Shown here: positions 1-6,724 of the stretch, in pieces | How positions within the stretch are numbered: position 1 is the first letter of the stretch | Layout of the letters: the number at the start of each line of letters is the position of its first letter | Source: Cypionkella sp. | GTDB lineage: Bacteria > Pseudomonadota > Alphaproteobacteria > Rhodobacterales > Rhodobacteraceae | Length of the DNA: 59,113 nt | Reading direction: 5' to 3' | NCBI RefSeq assembly: GCF_028290025.1 | Contig: NZ_JAQGKQ010000090.1 | Coordinates: 1-59,113 of the forward strand | Translations under genes and position numbers: made by a program | Notes under the pieces: model-generated | Told to the model about the DNA's origin: nothing | The model's input: only the letters and a program-made list of their open reading frames with translations | The model's database searches: none

Positions 1-599
1 ATCAACCCGGCCATCGTCTCATCAAACAGCTTGTTCCAGGCGCTCGCGCCGACCACCGAAGCGTCGTGCAAGTATTTCTCCAGCTCATCCGACAACTGAT
101 GCGGGCGCATCGCGCGCATCCGTTCAAACACCGGATTGTAGCGGGCAAGGTCGGCGTTGGACGCTATCAGGCTTGCAAGCGCCCCATCTTCCAAGCGGTT
201 GAATTCAAGGCTAAAAAACACCAAAGGCGTGGTGAAATTGGTAATGCTGTCCTGCACGTCGGCCATGAATTTGGCGCGCTCGGAATCCATGGTGTTTTGG
301 TAATAGCGCAGCCCGGCATACGACCCGATCCGGCCTGCGATGATGTCGATTTTTTCGTAGTCATGCACGCAAATCAGCATCTCCGCCGCTGACAAGCCAA
401 CCAGTTTGCCCTCGTATTTGGTGGCAAAATCGGCGCAGGCGGTTTCGAGCCAAGCCATGTCGCGCTGCAACTCTGGCGCGTCTGGGCTGGGATAAAGATC
501 GCTCAGATCCCAGTCGGGAAGATCGCCGAAGCTGTTCGATCCGATACGGGCGTCAAACACCGGGCGTTGTTGGCCGGGGCGGGGCAGGGCAAGCGACAT
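1..599 (-). CDS. pepF: M3-family oligoendopeptidase F, N-terminal part (cut by window edge)
   Basis: A reading frame open to the left edge encodes the first 199 residues of an M3 metallopeptidase; the zinc-binding HExxH part lies outside the window. The N-terminus has the family's LPDWDLSDLYPSPDAPEL segment at about residues 26-43, followed by the helical region YEKIDIIAGRIGSYAGLRYY and ending at WNKLFDETMAGL, all typical of alphaproteobacterial oligoendopeptidase F. Such enzymes degrade short peptides in the cytoplasm. The start is the ATG at 599. The gene diverges from the Anbu operon across a 222-bp promoter region. Truncation is only by the window boundary. Confidence 0.85.
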   Translation of the reverse strand, partial: MSLALPRPGQQRPVFDARIGSNSFGDLPDWDLSDLYPSPDAPELQRDMAWLETACADFATKYEGKLVGLSAAEMLICVHDYEKIDIIAGRIGSYAGLRYYQNTMDSERAKFMADVQDSITNFTTPLVFFSLEFNRLEDGALASLIASNADLARYNPVFERMRAMRPHQLSDELEKYLHDASVVGASAWNKLFDETMAGL

Positions 600-685
600 A
601 GCGACCTCATTGATTGTTATACGCATCTAGGGGTCAAAGCCGGGCTTGTGCAAGGTCACCCGCGTAAAGTTGTCCAAGGCGCTTT

Positions 686-700
686 GCTTAATAATTAAGC
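686..700. promoter_or_regulatory. 15-bp palindrome in the pepF/Anbu-operon divergent promoter
   Basis: GCTTAATAATTAAGC is a perfect inverted repeat of two 7-base arms around one central base. It sits 87 bases upstream of the pepF start and 122 bases upstream of the ATP-grasp start. It could be a repressor or activator site, or just an AT-rich promoter element. No regulator gene adjoins it, so the role is inference. Confidence 0.35.
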
Positions 701-821
701 GGCAAATCGCAGGCGAACCGAGCGGATGTGCGAAAATCTAAGCGCTTTCAATCTTCTGCCCTTTACGGCGCACATTCGGCAGCCTTTACTCACAGCAATC
801 AGAGTAAAAAGGCGGCAAGGC

Positions 822-2234
822 ATGACCCCTTATTTCAACGAAATGTTCCAGAATAACGCGGTGCGACCGCCCTATGCGGGGTTGGAGGGCTGGAGCGCGG
901 ACATGCCCGCCGATATCCGGTTGGCGAAACAGGCCGAGGCCGAAGCGTTGTTTCGCCGCATCGGTATCACCTTTGCGGTCTATGGTGAGGGCGGCGACCC
1001 GGACCGTTTGATCCCGTTCGATATGTTTCCGCGCGTGTTCACCGCCAATGAATGGGCCAAGCTGGAGCGTGGCATCAAACAGCGTGCCCGGGCGTTGAAC
1101 TCGTTTCTGGTCGATGTTTATGGTCGCGGCGAGATCGTCCGCGCTGGCCTTATCCCCGCCAAACTGGTCTACCAAAACGACGCCTATGAGAAATCCGTCT
1201 GCGGTTTCATCCCACCGAAAGGCGTCTATTCGCATATCGTTGGCATTGATATCGTCCGCACCGGGCCGAGCGATTTTTACGTGCTGGAGGATAACTGCCG
1301 CACGCCTTCGGGCGTCAGCTATATGCTCGAATCGCGCGAGATGATGATGCGGATGTTCCCCGATCTGTTCCGCGAGAACCGCATTGAGCCGATCGACAGC
1401 TACCCCGACAAACTCCGCCGCACTCTGGCCTCGGTAGCCCCCGCGAAATGTGACCGCGAGCCGACCGTGGTGATCCTCACCCCCGGCCATTTCAACTCGG
1501 CGTATTACGAGCATTCGTTCCTCGCCGATCTGATGGGCGTCGAACTGGTTGAGGGGCAGGATTTGTTCGTCGATGGTGCCTTTGTCTACATGCGCACCAC
1601 CGAAGGCCCGAAGCGCGTCGATGTGATCTACCGCCGTCTCGATGACGACTACATCGACCCTTTGTGCTTCCGCCCCGATTCAATGCTGGGCGTCGCGGGG
1701 CTGATGGATGTCTACCGTTCTGGCGGTGTCTCAATCTGCTCGGCTCCGGGCGCGGGCGTGGCCGATGATAAGGCGGTCTACACCTATGTGCCCGAGATGA
1801 TCCGGTTTTACCTTGGCGAGGAACCGATCCTGAAGAACGTCCCCACTTGGAAATGCGGTGACGCGTCGGATCTGAAATATGTCAGCGAGAACTTGGCAGA
1901 CCTCGTGGTGAAAGAAGTCCACGGCTCGGGCGGTTACGGTATGCTCGTCGGCCCGAAATCGACCAAGCAGCAGGTCGAAGATTTCCGCGCGCTGATCATG
2001 GCCGACCCGAACAACTACATCGCGCAGCCGACCTTGGCTTTGTCCACCACACCGACCTTTGTCGAAGAAGGCATCGCGCCGCGCCACGTCGATCTGCGGC
2101 CCTATTGCCTCGTCGGCGAACGTATCGAACTTGTCCCCGGTGGCCTGACCCGGGTGGCTTTGCGCGAGGGCTCTTTGGTGGTGAACTCAAGCCAAGGCGG
2201 CGGCGTCAAAGACACTTGGGTATTGGCGGAGTAA
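822..2234 (+). CDS. Circularly permuted ATP-grasp type 2 protein (DUF404/DUF407) of the Anbu operon
   Basis: The 470-residue product belongs to the circularly permuted ATP-grasp family, whose members are predicted ATP-dependent carboxylate-amine ligases that form peptide-like bonds; the physiological substrate is unknown. Visible signatures are the start MTPYFNEMF, the LEDNCRTPSGVSYMLESRE segment around residue 160, and a glycine-rich VKEVHGSGGYGMLVGP loop near residues 360-375. I chose ATG 822 (preceded by AAGG) over an in-frame ATG at 726 because family proteins begin near MTPYF. It is followed after 3 bp by the alpha-E gene and then by transglutaminase and Anbu genes, a conserved operon in many bacteria. 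Confidence 0.85.
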   Translation: MTPYFNEMFQNNAVRPPYAGLEGWSADMPADIRLAKQAEAEALFRRIGITFAVYGEGGDPDRLIPFDMFPRVFTANEWAKLERGIKQRARALNSFLVDVYGRGEIVRAGLIPAKLVYQNDAYEKSVCGFIPPKGVYSHIVGIDIVRTGPSDFYVLEDNCRTPSGVSYMLESREMMMRMFPDLFRENRIEPIDSYPDKLRRTLASVAPAKCDREPTVVILTPGHFNSAYYEHSFLADLMGVELVEGQDLFVDGAFVYMRTTEGPKRVDVIYRRLDDDYIDPLCFRPDSMLGVAGLMDVYRSGGVSICSAPGAGVADDKAVYTYVPEMIRFYLGEEPILKNVPTWKCGDASDLKYVSENLADLVVKEVHGSGGYGMLVGPKSTKQQVEDFRALIMADPNNYIAQPTLALSTTPTFVEEGIAPRHVDLRPYCLVGERIELVPGGLTRVALREGSLVVNSSQGGGVKDTWVLAE

Positions 2235-2237
2235 ATC

Positions 2238-3185
2238 ATGCTTTCAAGAACCGCCGACAACCTCTACTGGATCGCCCGCAATATGGAGCGTGCTGAAACC
2301 GCTGCCCGCCTGCTTGAAGTCGGGGCGCGGATATCGCTGCTGCCCTCGGCGCAAGGCTATCGCAACGATTGGGACAGCCTTTTGCGCGCCTCTGGCAATG
2401 CCAACGGCTATGTCGCGAAATACGGCGCGCCGATGCAATCCAAGATCGAATCCTATCTGTTTTTCGACCGCGATAACCCGAACTCGGTGGCGTCCTGCAT
2501 CGTCAACGCCCGCGAAAACGCGCGCATCGTGCGCACGGCTTTGACCACGCAAGTTTGGGATGCGCTGAACACCGCGTTTCAGGAACTCCGCCAGATTGAG
2601 GCGCAAACCGGCTACCGCGAACTCTCGCGGCTGACCGATTGGGTGATGCGGCATACCGCGATGGTGCGCGGCGCTATTGATGCGACGCTGCTGCGCAATG
2701 ACGGCTATAACGTGCTGAACATCGGCTATTATCTGGAGCGTGGCGACAGCACCGCCCGGCTGATGGATGTGAAATACTACGTGCTGCTGCCGCGCGCCGA
2801 TTATGTTGGAAGCGGCCTAGACAACGATCAATGGATGATGCTGTTGCGCGCCATGTCGGCCAATCGGGCGTTCCACTGGGCTTATGGCGGTGAAATCACC
2901 TCGGGCAAAATCGCGCATTTCCTGATTTTGAACCCGCAATGCCCGCGCAGTTTGATCACTTGTGTTGCCGGGATGAACAACCATTTGATCCGGCTGGCAA
3001 AACATTACGGTCGTGAAACAGAGGCGCAGCCGGCAGCGGCCAAGTTGCTGACCGATCTGGAGAATCAGTCCACCGACCAGATTTTCGAGGAAGGTCTGCA
3101 CGAGTTTCTCACCCGTTTTATTGGTGAAACCGCGACTTTGGGCGCGATCATCCACAACTCTTATCTTTCGGGGGACATGCAGTAA
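2238..3185 (+). CDS. Alpha-E domain protein (DUF403)
   Basis: The 315-residue, almost wholly helical protein matches the alpha-E family. It begins MLSRTADNLYWIARNMERAE, has a central WVMRHTAMVRGAIDATLLRNDGYN stretch, and ends with ILNPQCPRSLITCV and FLTRFIGETATLGAIIHNSYL segments. Its biochemical role is not established; it nearly always accompanies the permuted ATP-grasp protein and a transglutaminase-like protease. Here it starts 3 bp after the ATP-grasp stop, and its own stop overlaps the next start by one base, so translational coupling is likely. Confidence 0.85.
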   Translation: MLSRTADNLYWIARNMERAETAARLLEVGARISLLPSAQGYRNDWDSLLRASGNANGYVAKYGAPMQSKIESYLFFDRDNPNSVASCIVNARENARIVRTALTTQVWDALNTAFQELRQIEAQTGYRELSRLTDWVMRHTAMVRGAIDATLLRNDGYNVLNIGYYLERGDSTARLMDVKYYVLLPRADYVGSGLDNDQWMMLLRAMSANRAFHWAYGGEITSGKIAHFLILNPQCPRSLITCVAGMNNHLIRLAKHYGRETEAQPAAAKLLTDLENQSTDQIFEEGLHEFLTRFIGETATLGAIIHNSYLSGDMQ

Positions 3186-3994
3186 TGTTGCTCAGTGTCG
3201 AACACGTTACGATGTATCGCTACGACCGCCCGGTGCGCGGCGTGGTGCAAAGCCATCGCTTGACGCCGTCGAAGTTTGACGGCCAGCAAACCCTGGATTG
3301 GTCGGTGACGATGACCGGAGGCACGCTTGGCAGCGCGTTTCGCGATGGTGCCGGCGATTGGGTGCAGGGCTGGACAGTCGCTGGCCCGGTCGATGAGATC
3401 GAGGTGCGGGTATCGGGCCGGGTGCTGACCACCGATCTCGCCGGTGTCTTGCGCGGCCACAAGGAACTGGTGCCACCGCAAGCCTATCTGCGCGACACCG
3501 AAGCCACCGAGGCCGATGCGGCTTTGCTGGAACTGGCGCAGATCGTGCTGACCGCCGAGTCGCCACTGTCGGGCTGTCACAACCTGTGCGACGCAATTTC
3601 CGATGCGATCGTTTACAGACCCGGCTCGACCAAGCCGCGCACCACCGCCGCACAGGCTTTGGCGCAGGGCGAGGGGGTTTGTCAGGACCACGCGCAGGCG
3701 CTTATCTCGGCAGCGAGGGCAGGCGGTATTCCCGCGCGCTATGTCTCGGGCTATCTGCAATCGGGCCAAGACGGCATGGACCACGAGGCCGCCCACGCTT
3801 GGGGAGAGCTTTATATCGCGGGTATCGGCTGGATTGGATTTGATCCGGCGAACCGCTGCTGCCCGGATGATCGCTATATTCGGATCGGATCGGGCCTTGA
3901 TGCACAAGATGCAGCGCCGATTCGCGGCATTTCTCGCGGCTCGGGCTCGGAAATCTTGTCGGTCACGGTTGCGGTTCAGACTCAGGAGCAATAG
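3185..3994 (+). CDS. Transglutaminase-like cysteine protease of the Anbu operon
   Basis: The 269-residue protein has an N-terminal beta domain (starts MLLSVEHVTMYRYDRPVRGV) and a transglutaminase core. The catalytic triad is visible: Cys166 in GEGVCQDHAQA, His204 in DHEAAHAWGELY and Asp220 in IGFDPANR. Such bacterial proteins are probably proteases or amidases rather than cross-linking enzymes. The start overlaps the alpha-E stop by one base. The repeated pairing of an ATP-grasp ligase and this cysteine hydrolase suggests formation and cleavage of the same amide bond, which is inference. Confidence 0.87.
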   Translation: MLLSVEHVTMYRYDRPVRGVVQSHRLTPSKFDGQQTLDWSVTMTGGTLGSAFRDGAGDWVQGWTVAGPVDEIEVRVSGRVLTTDLAGVLRGHKELVPPQAYLRDTEATEADAALLELAQIVLTAESPLSGCHNLCDAISDAIVYRPGSTKPRTTAAQALAQGEGVCQDHAQALISAARAGGIPARYVSGYLQSGQDGMDHEAAHAWGELYIAGIGWIGFDPANRCCPDDRYIRIGSGLDAQDAAPIRGISRGSGSEILSVTVAVQTQEQ

Positions 3995-4023
3995 ACTCTT
4001 CGGACTGTGAATCGGAGTGAACC

Positions 4024-4749
4024 ATGACCTATTGCGTCGGACTTTTGTTGAATGCAGGCATGGTGCTGCTGTCGGATACCCGCACCAATGCCGGGCTTGA
4101 TAACATAGCAACCTATCGCAAAATGTTCCACTTTGAAGAACCGGGCGAACGGGTGATCTCTCTGACCACGGCGGGCTCTTTGTCGGTGACGCAAACCACC
4201 ATCGCGCGGCTGCGTGAGGCGATTGACGATCCTGATGCGACCGAGGCGACCTCTATCATGAAAGCGCCGACCATGCTGAAGGTCGCGCTGATCATCGGCG
4301 ATATGCTTTCAACGGTGCGTCAAGAGATTGATGAAAAGTTGTCAACGATGAAGCAGAGCGCATCTGCCAGCATGATTGTAGCGGCACAGCGGCGCGGCGG
4401 CCCGATGCGGCTGTTTCTGATCTACCCCGAAGGCAACTTTATTGAAGCCACCGAAGACACGCCATTTCTGCAAATTGGCGAACATAAATATGGCAAACCG
4501 ATTCTGGACCGGGTGGTTAACCCCAACACGTCGCTGGCTGATGCCGAAAAGGCCGTGCTGCTGTCGATGGATTCGACTTTGCGCTCTAACCTGTCGGTGG
4601 GAATGCCGCTGGATTTGTGCGTCATTGAAAAAGACGCCTGCCGGGTCAGCCGCAAGCGCCGGATTGAGGCTGGCGATGATAGCTTCCGTCTGATGTCTGA
4701 AGCATGGTCAAAGGCATTGCGCGACGCATTCACCCAGATCACTTTGTAA
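4024..4749 (+). CDS. Anbu, proteasome-type Ntn-hydrolase subunit
   Basis: The 241-residue product matches Anbu (ancestral beta subunit; bacterial proteasome homologue). It begins MTYCVGLLLNAGMVLLSDTRT, so removal of Met would expose Thr2, the expected Ntn nucleophile; there is no propeptide. The SDTRTNAG strand and the LIIGDMLSTVR helix fit the beta-subunit fold. Published Anbu structures show an open helical ring rather than a closed 20S barrel. The gene lies 29 bp after the transglutaminase gene and is the last in the operon. Its substrates and link to the ATP-grasp/alpha-E pair remain unknown. Confidence 0.87.
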   Translation: MTYCVGLLLNAGMVLLSDTRTNAGLDNIATYRKMFHFEEPGERVISLTTAGSLSVTQTTIARLREAIDDPDATEATSIMKAPTMLKVALIIGDMLSTVRQEIDEKLSTMKQSASASMIVAAQRRGGPMRLFLIYPEGNFIEATEDTPFLQIGEHKYGKPILDRVVNPNTSLADAEKAVLLSMDSTLRSNLSVGMPLDLCVIEKDACRVSRKRRIEAGDDSFRLMSEAWSKALRDAFTQITL

Positions 4750-4789
4750 AATTTGCAAATACGCAGTGAAAAAAACGCGGCAAATCAAC

Positions 4790-4825
4790 TGGCCGCTTAA
4801 TGGCTTATAAATGGCCGCTTTATGG
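4790..4825 (+). repeat. 22-bp direct repeat in a convergent intergenic gap
   Basis: TGGCCGCTTAATGG at 4790 and TGGCCGCTTTATGG at 4812 are near-identical copies 22 bases apart, between the Anbu stop and the convergent hydrolase gene. A short GCGGC/GCCGC pair just upstream could form a weak hairpin. No T-run follows, so I do not call a terminator. Confidence 0.5.
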
Positions 4826-4863
4826 GTCGTTCATTTCTGGTTAACTCTAGACTGGATCTGACC

Positions 4864-5802
4864 TCAGCGGTGCTTGGAAAACAGCGCCGCAGCCGTGTCA
4901 AAATACCGCCCCCGCGTCGCTGCACGCTCCATCATGACCTCATGCTCAGCACCGGGATACATGTCCAAAGTGCCGTTTTTCCAAACTGACATCCGGGCAT
5001 GAATAGGCGCGGTATCAACGATTTTCTCTTGCGTTCCCAAGGCAGTAACCGCCGGAACCTCGGGCGAGGCCAGCAGCGTCAGCGCGTGACATTCCGTCAA
5101 CGCCGCCTTCAACCAACCCAAACTCGGGCCGCCCAAACACAATTCAGGATGTGCCAAAGCCTGCTGGCGCATATAGCCCCACATCTCGGCATCGGTGGTC
5201 AGGGTGTTTGCGTTAAACGGAGCCGTTAAAACATAGGTCTTAGCCCCAGTTCCCGGCGCATATCGCCCATCAAACTTGAACCACCGCGACGCCGAAGTCA
5301 GCGCCGCAGCCATCGGGCGCATCCATGCGGCGATCAAAATTCCCCACATCGGCGCCGAAAAAGACGCCGCTTTTATCGGAGCCTTGTTGTTGATCAGCGC
5401 CCGCAATCCGATGCAGCCGCCCATCGAATGTGCCATCAGATAATACGGTTCCGGCAACCCCTTTGCGCGGGCGAAACCTACCATCTCATTGAAATCAAGC
5501 TGGTATTCGTCGAAGTGCCCAACATGCCCGCTCATCACATCGTCAAACACCCGATCAGCCAAACCCTGCCCACGCCAGTCAATCACCAACGTCGCAAAAC
5601 CGCGCGCGCGCAGATCACCCGCCGCACGGCCATATTTCTCGACATATTCCGTCCGCCCCGGCAGCAGCAAAACCGTGCCCTGCGCGCCGTCATGGGTCCA
5701 CACTCCAACCCGCAACCGCACACCATCCGCAGCCGTCAGCCAAAACGCCGCACCCCCCTCAGGCCCATCCGCAACGCTGTCGTAAAGCGGAGCGTCGTTC
5801 AC
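4864..5802 (-). CDS. Alpha/beta hydrolase of the lysophospholipase (PldB-like) family
   Basis: The 312-residue protein has the alpha/beta hydrolase pattern: VLLLPGRTEYVEKYGRAA (oxyanion region), LVIDWRGQGLADR, and the nucleophile elbow AHSMGG with Ser126. A late Asp and the His in PGAEHEVMMER near residue 283 complete the likely triad. The family includes lysophospholipases and monoacylglycerol lipases; the exact ester substrate cannot be told from sequence. No signal peptide is seen. It is coupled to the upstream SCP2 gene by an ATGA overlap, which hints at lipid handling. Confidence 0.8.
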   Translation of the reverse strand: MNDAPLYDSVADGPEGGAAFWLTAADGVRLRVGVWTHDGAQGTVLLLPGRTEYVEKYGRAAGDLRARGFATLVIDWRGQGLADRVFDDVMSGHVGHFDEYQLDFNEMVGFARAKGLPEPYYLMAHSMGGCIGLRALINNKAPIKAASFSAPMWGILIAAWMRPMAAALTSASRWFKFDGRYAPGTGAKTYVLTAPFNANTLTTDAEMWGYMRQQALAHPELCLGGPSLGWLKAALTECHALTLLASPEVPAVTALGTQEKIVDTAPIHARMSVWKNGTLDMYPGAEHEVMMERAATRGRYFDTAAALFSKHR

Positions 5803-6086
5803 GACATCGCCGCCCCAAGCTGCATCGCCAGCCCCATGCTACCGTCAACCGTCAGTTTTCCCGTCATAAAAGCGGTGGTCGGGTTCATGTCACCGGCCAA
5901 CATCGCCTGAAAAACCTCAGGTTCTGCGGTCAATGTCACGTCAGAAGGCTCATCCCCCGCACGCACCCCATCCGGGTCCACCATGATTGAGCCTTCGCCC
6001 GTCAACACAAATTTCGCCACGCCATCAAAGCCGTTCGGCAGCTTTTTCGCCAAAGCCGCAACCGCCGTCGAGATCACATCGCTCAT
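5799..6086 (-). CDS. SCP2 sterol-binding-domain protein
   Basis: A 95-residue single-domain SCP2 protein: MSDVISTAVAALAKKLPNGFDGVAKFVLTGEGSI, then the domain core DVTLTAEPEVFQAMLAGDMNPTTAFMTGKLTVDGSMGLAMQL. SCP2 domains bind lipids or acyl chains in a hydrophobic cavity. The frame can be read from 6131 or from an ATG at 6089; I chose ATG 6086 because AAGGAG lies six bases upstream of it. Its stop overlaps the hydrolase start (ATGA), so the two form an operon. Confidence 0.82.
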   Translation of the reverse strand: MSDVISTAVAALAKKLPNGFDGVAKFVLTGEGSIMVDPDGVRAGDEPSDVTLTAEPEVFQAMLAGDMNPTTAFMTGKLTVDGSMGLAMQLGAAMS

Positions 6087-6148
6087 CATATTCTCCTTCG
6101 TGAACGGGCGGCACTGGAATTCCCCGCCCATTGCGTTACCCTACCTTT

Positions 6149-6709
6149 ATGAAAGCGCATCATGGGTTACACAATCGTATCGTTGCGGCAATTCTGCTGG
6201 TTTTGCTGTCATGCCTGCCAGTCGCCGCCCAAACCGCCAAACTCGACGAGCTTTTTGCACGGTTGCAGAAGGCGGATGCGGCCGAGGCTGCGCAAATCGA
6301 ATCTGATATCTGGATGGAGTGGTCGAAATCAGGCTCTCCGGCGATGGATTTGCTGTTGCAGCGTGGCAAAGACGCGATGGCGAACGGTCAACCCGATGTA
6401 GCGGTGGAGCATTTGACGGCTTTGATCGACCATGCGCCAGATTTCGCCGAAGCTTGGAATGCCCGCGCCACCGCTTATTATCAACTCGGTGAGTTTGGCC
6501 CGTCGCTTTCGGATTTGGGCCAAGTACTGACATTAAATCCGCGGCATTTTGGTGCGCTGTCTGGTTTGGGCTCCATCTTCGAGGAACTCGGCAAGCCCGC
6601 GCAGGCGCTTGAGGTTTACAAAGCGACGTTAAAGATTGACCCGCATGCGCCGGGGGTTGAGGAAGCTGTTTCTCGGCTCGAAACCGAGCTTCAGGGCAAA
6701 GACCTATAA
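6149..6709 (+). CDS. Exported tetratricopeptide-repeat protein
   Basis: The 186-residue protein begins with a signal peptide (basic NR, hydrophobic IVAAILLVLLSCLPVAAQ) and then has two to three TPR units: DMAVEHLTALIDHAPDFAEAW-like, ATAYYQLGEFGPSLSDLGQVLTL and GSIFEELGKPAQALEVYK. It is probably a periplasmic scaffold. The hydrophobic stretch holds LLSC, so a lipoprotein is possible but the lipobox is weak. I use ATG 6149; an upstream TTG at 6131 is in frame but poorer. It lies 15 bp before the helicase gene and is likely co-transcribed. Confidence 0.78.
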   Translation: MKAHHGLHNRIVAAILLVLLSCLPVAAQTAKLDELFARLQKADAAEAAQIESDIWMEWSKSGSPAMDLLLQRGKDAMANGQPDVAVEHLTALIDHAPDFAEAWNARATAYYQLGEFGPSLSDLGQVLTLNPRHFGALSGLGSIFEELGKPAQALEVYKATLKIDPHAPGVEEAVSRLETELQGKDL

Positions 6710-6724
6710 GGCAGGGCCAGAGAT

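Noticed and set aside
3161..4111. 316-codon minus-strand open frame
   Set aside because: It is antisense to the transglutaminase gene, whose catalytic residues are clear.
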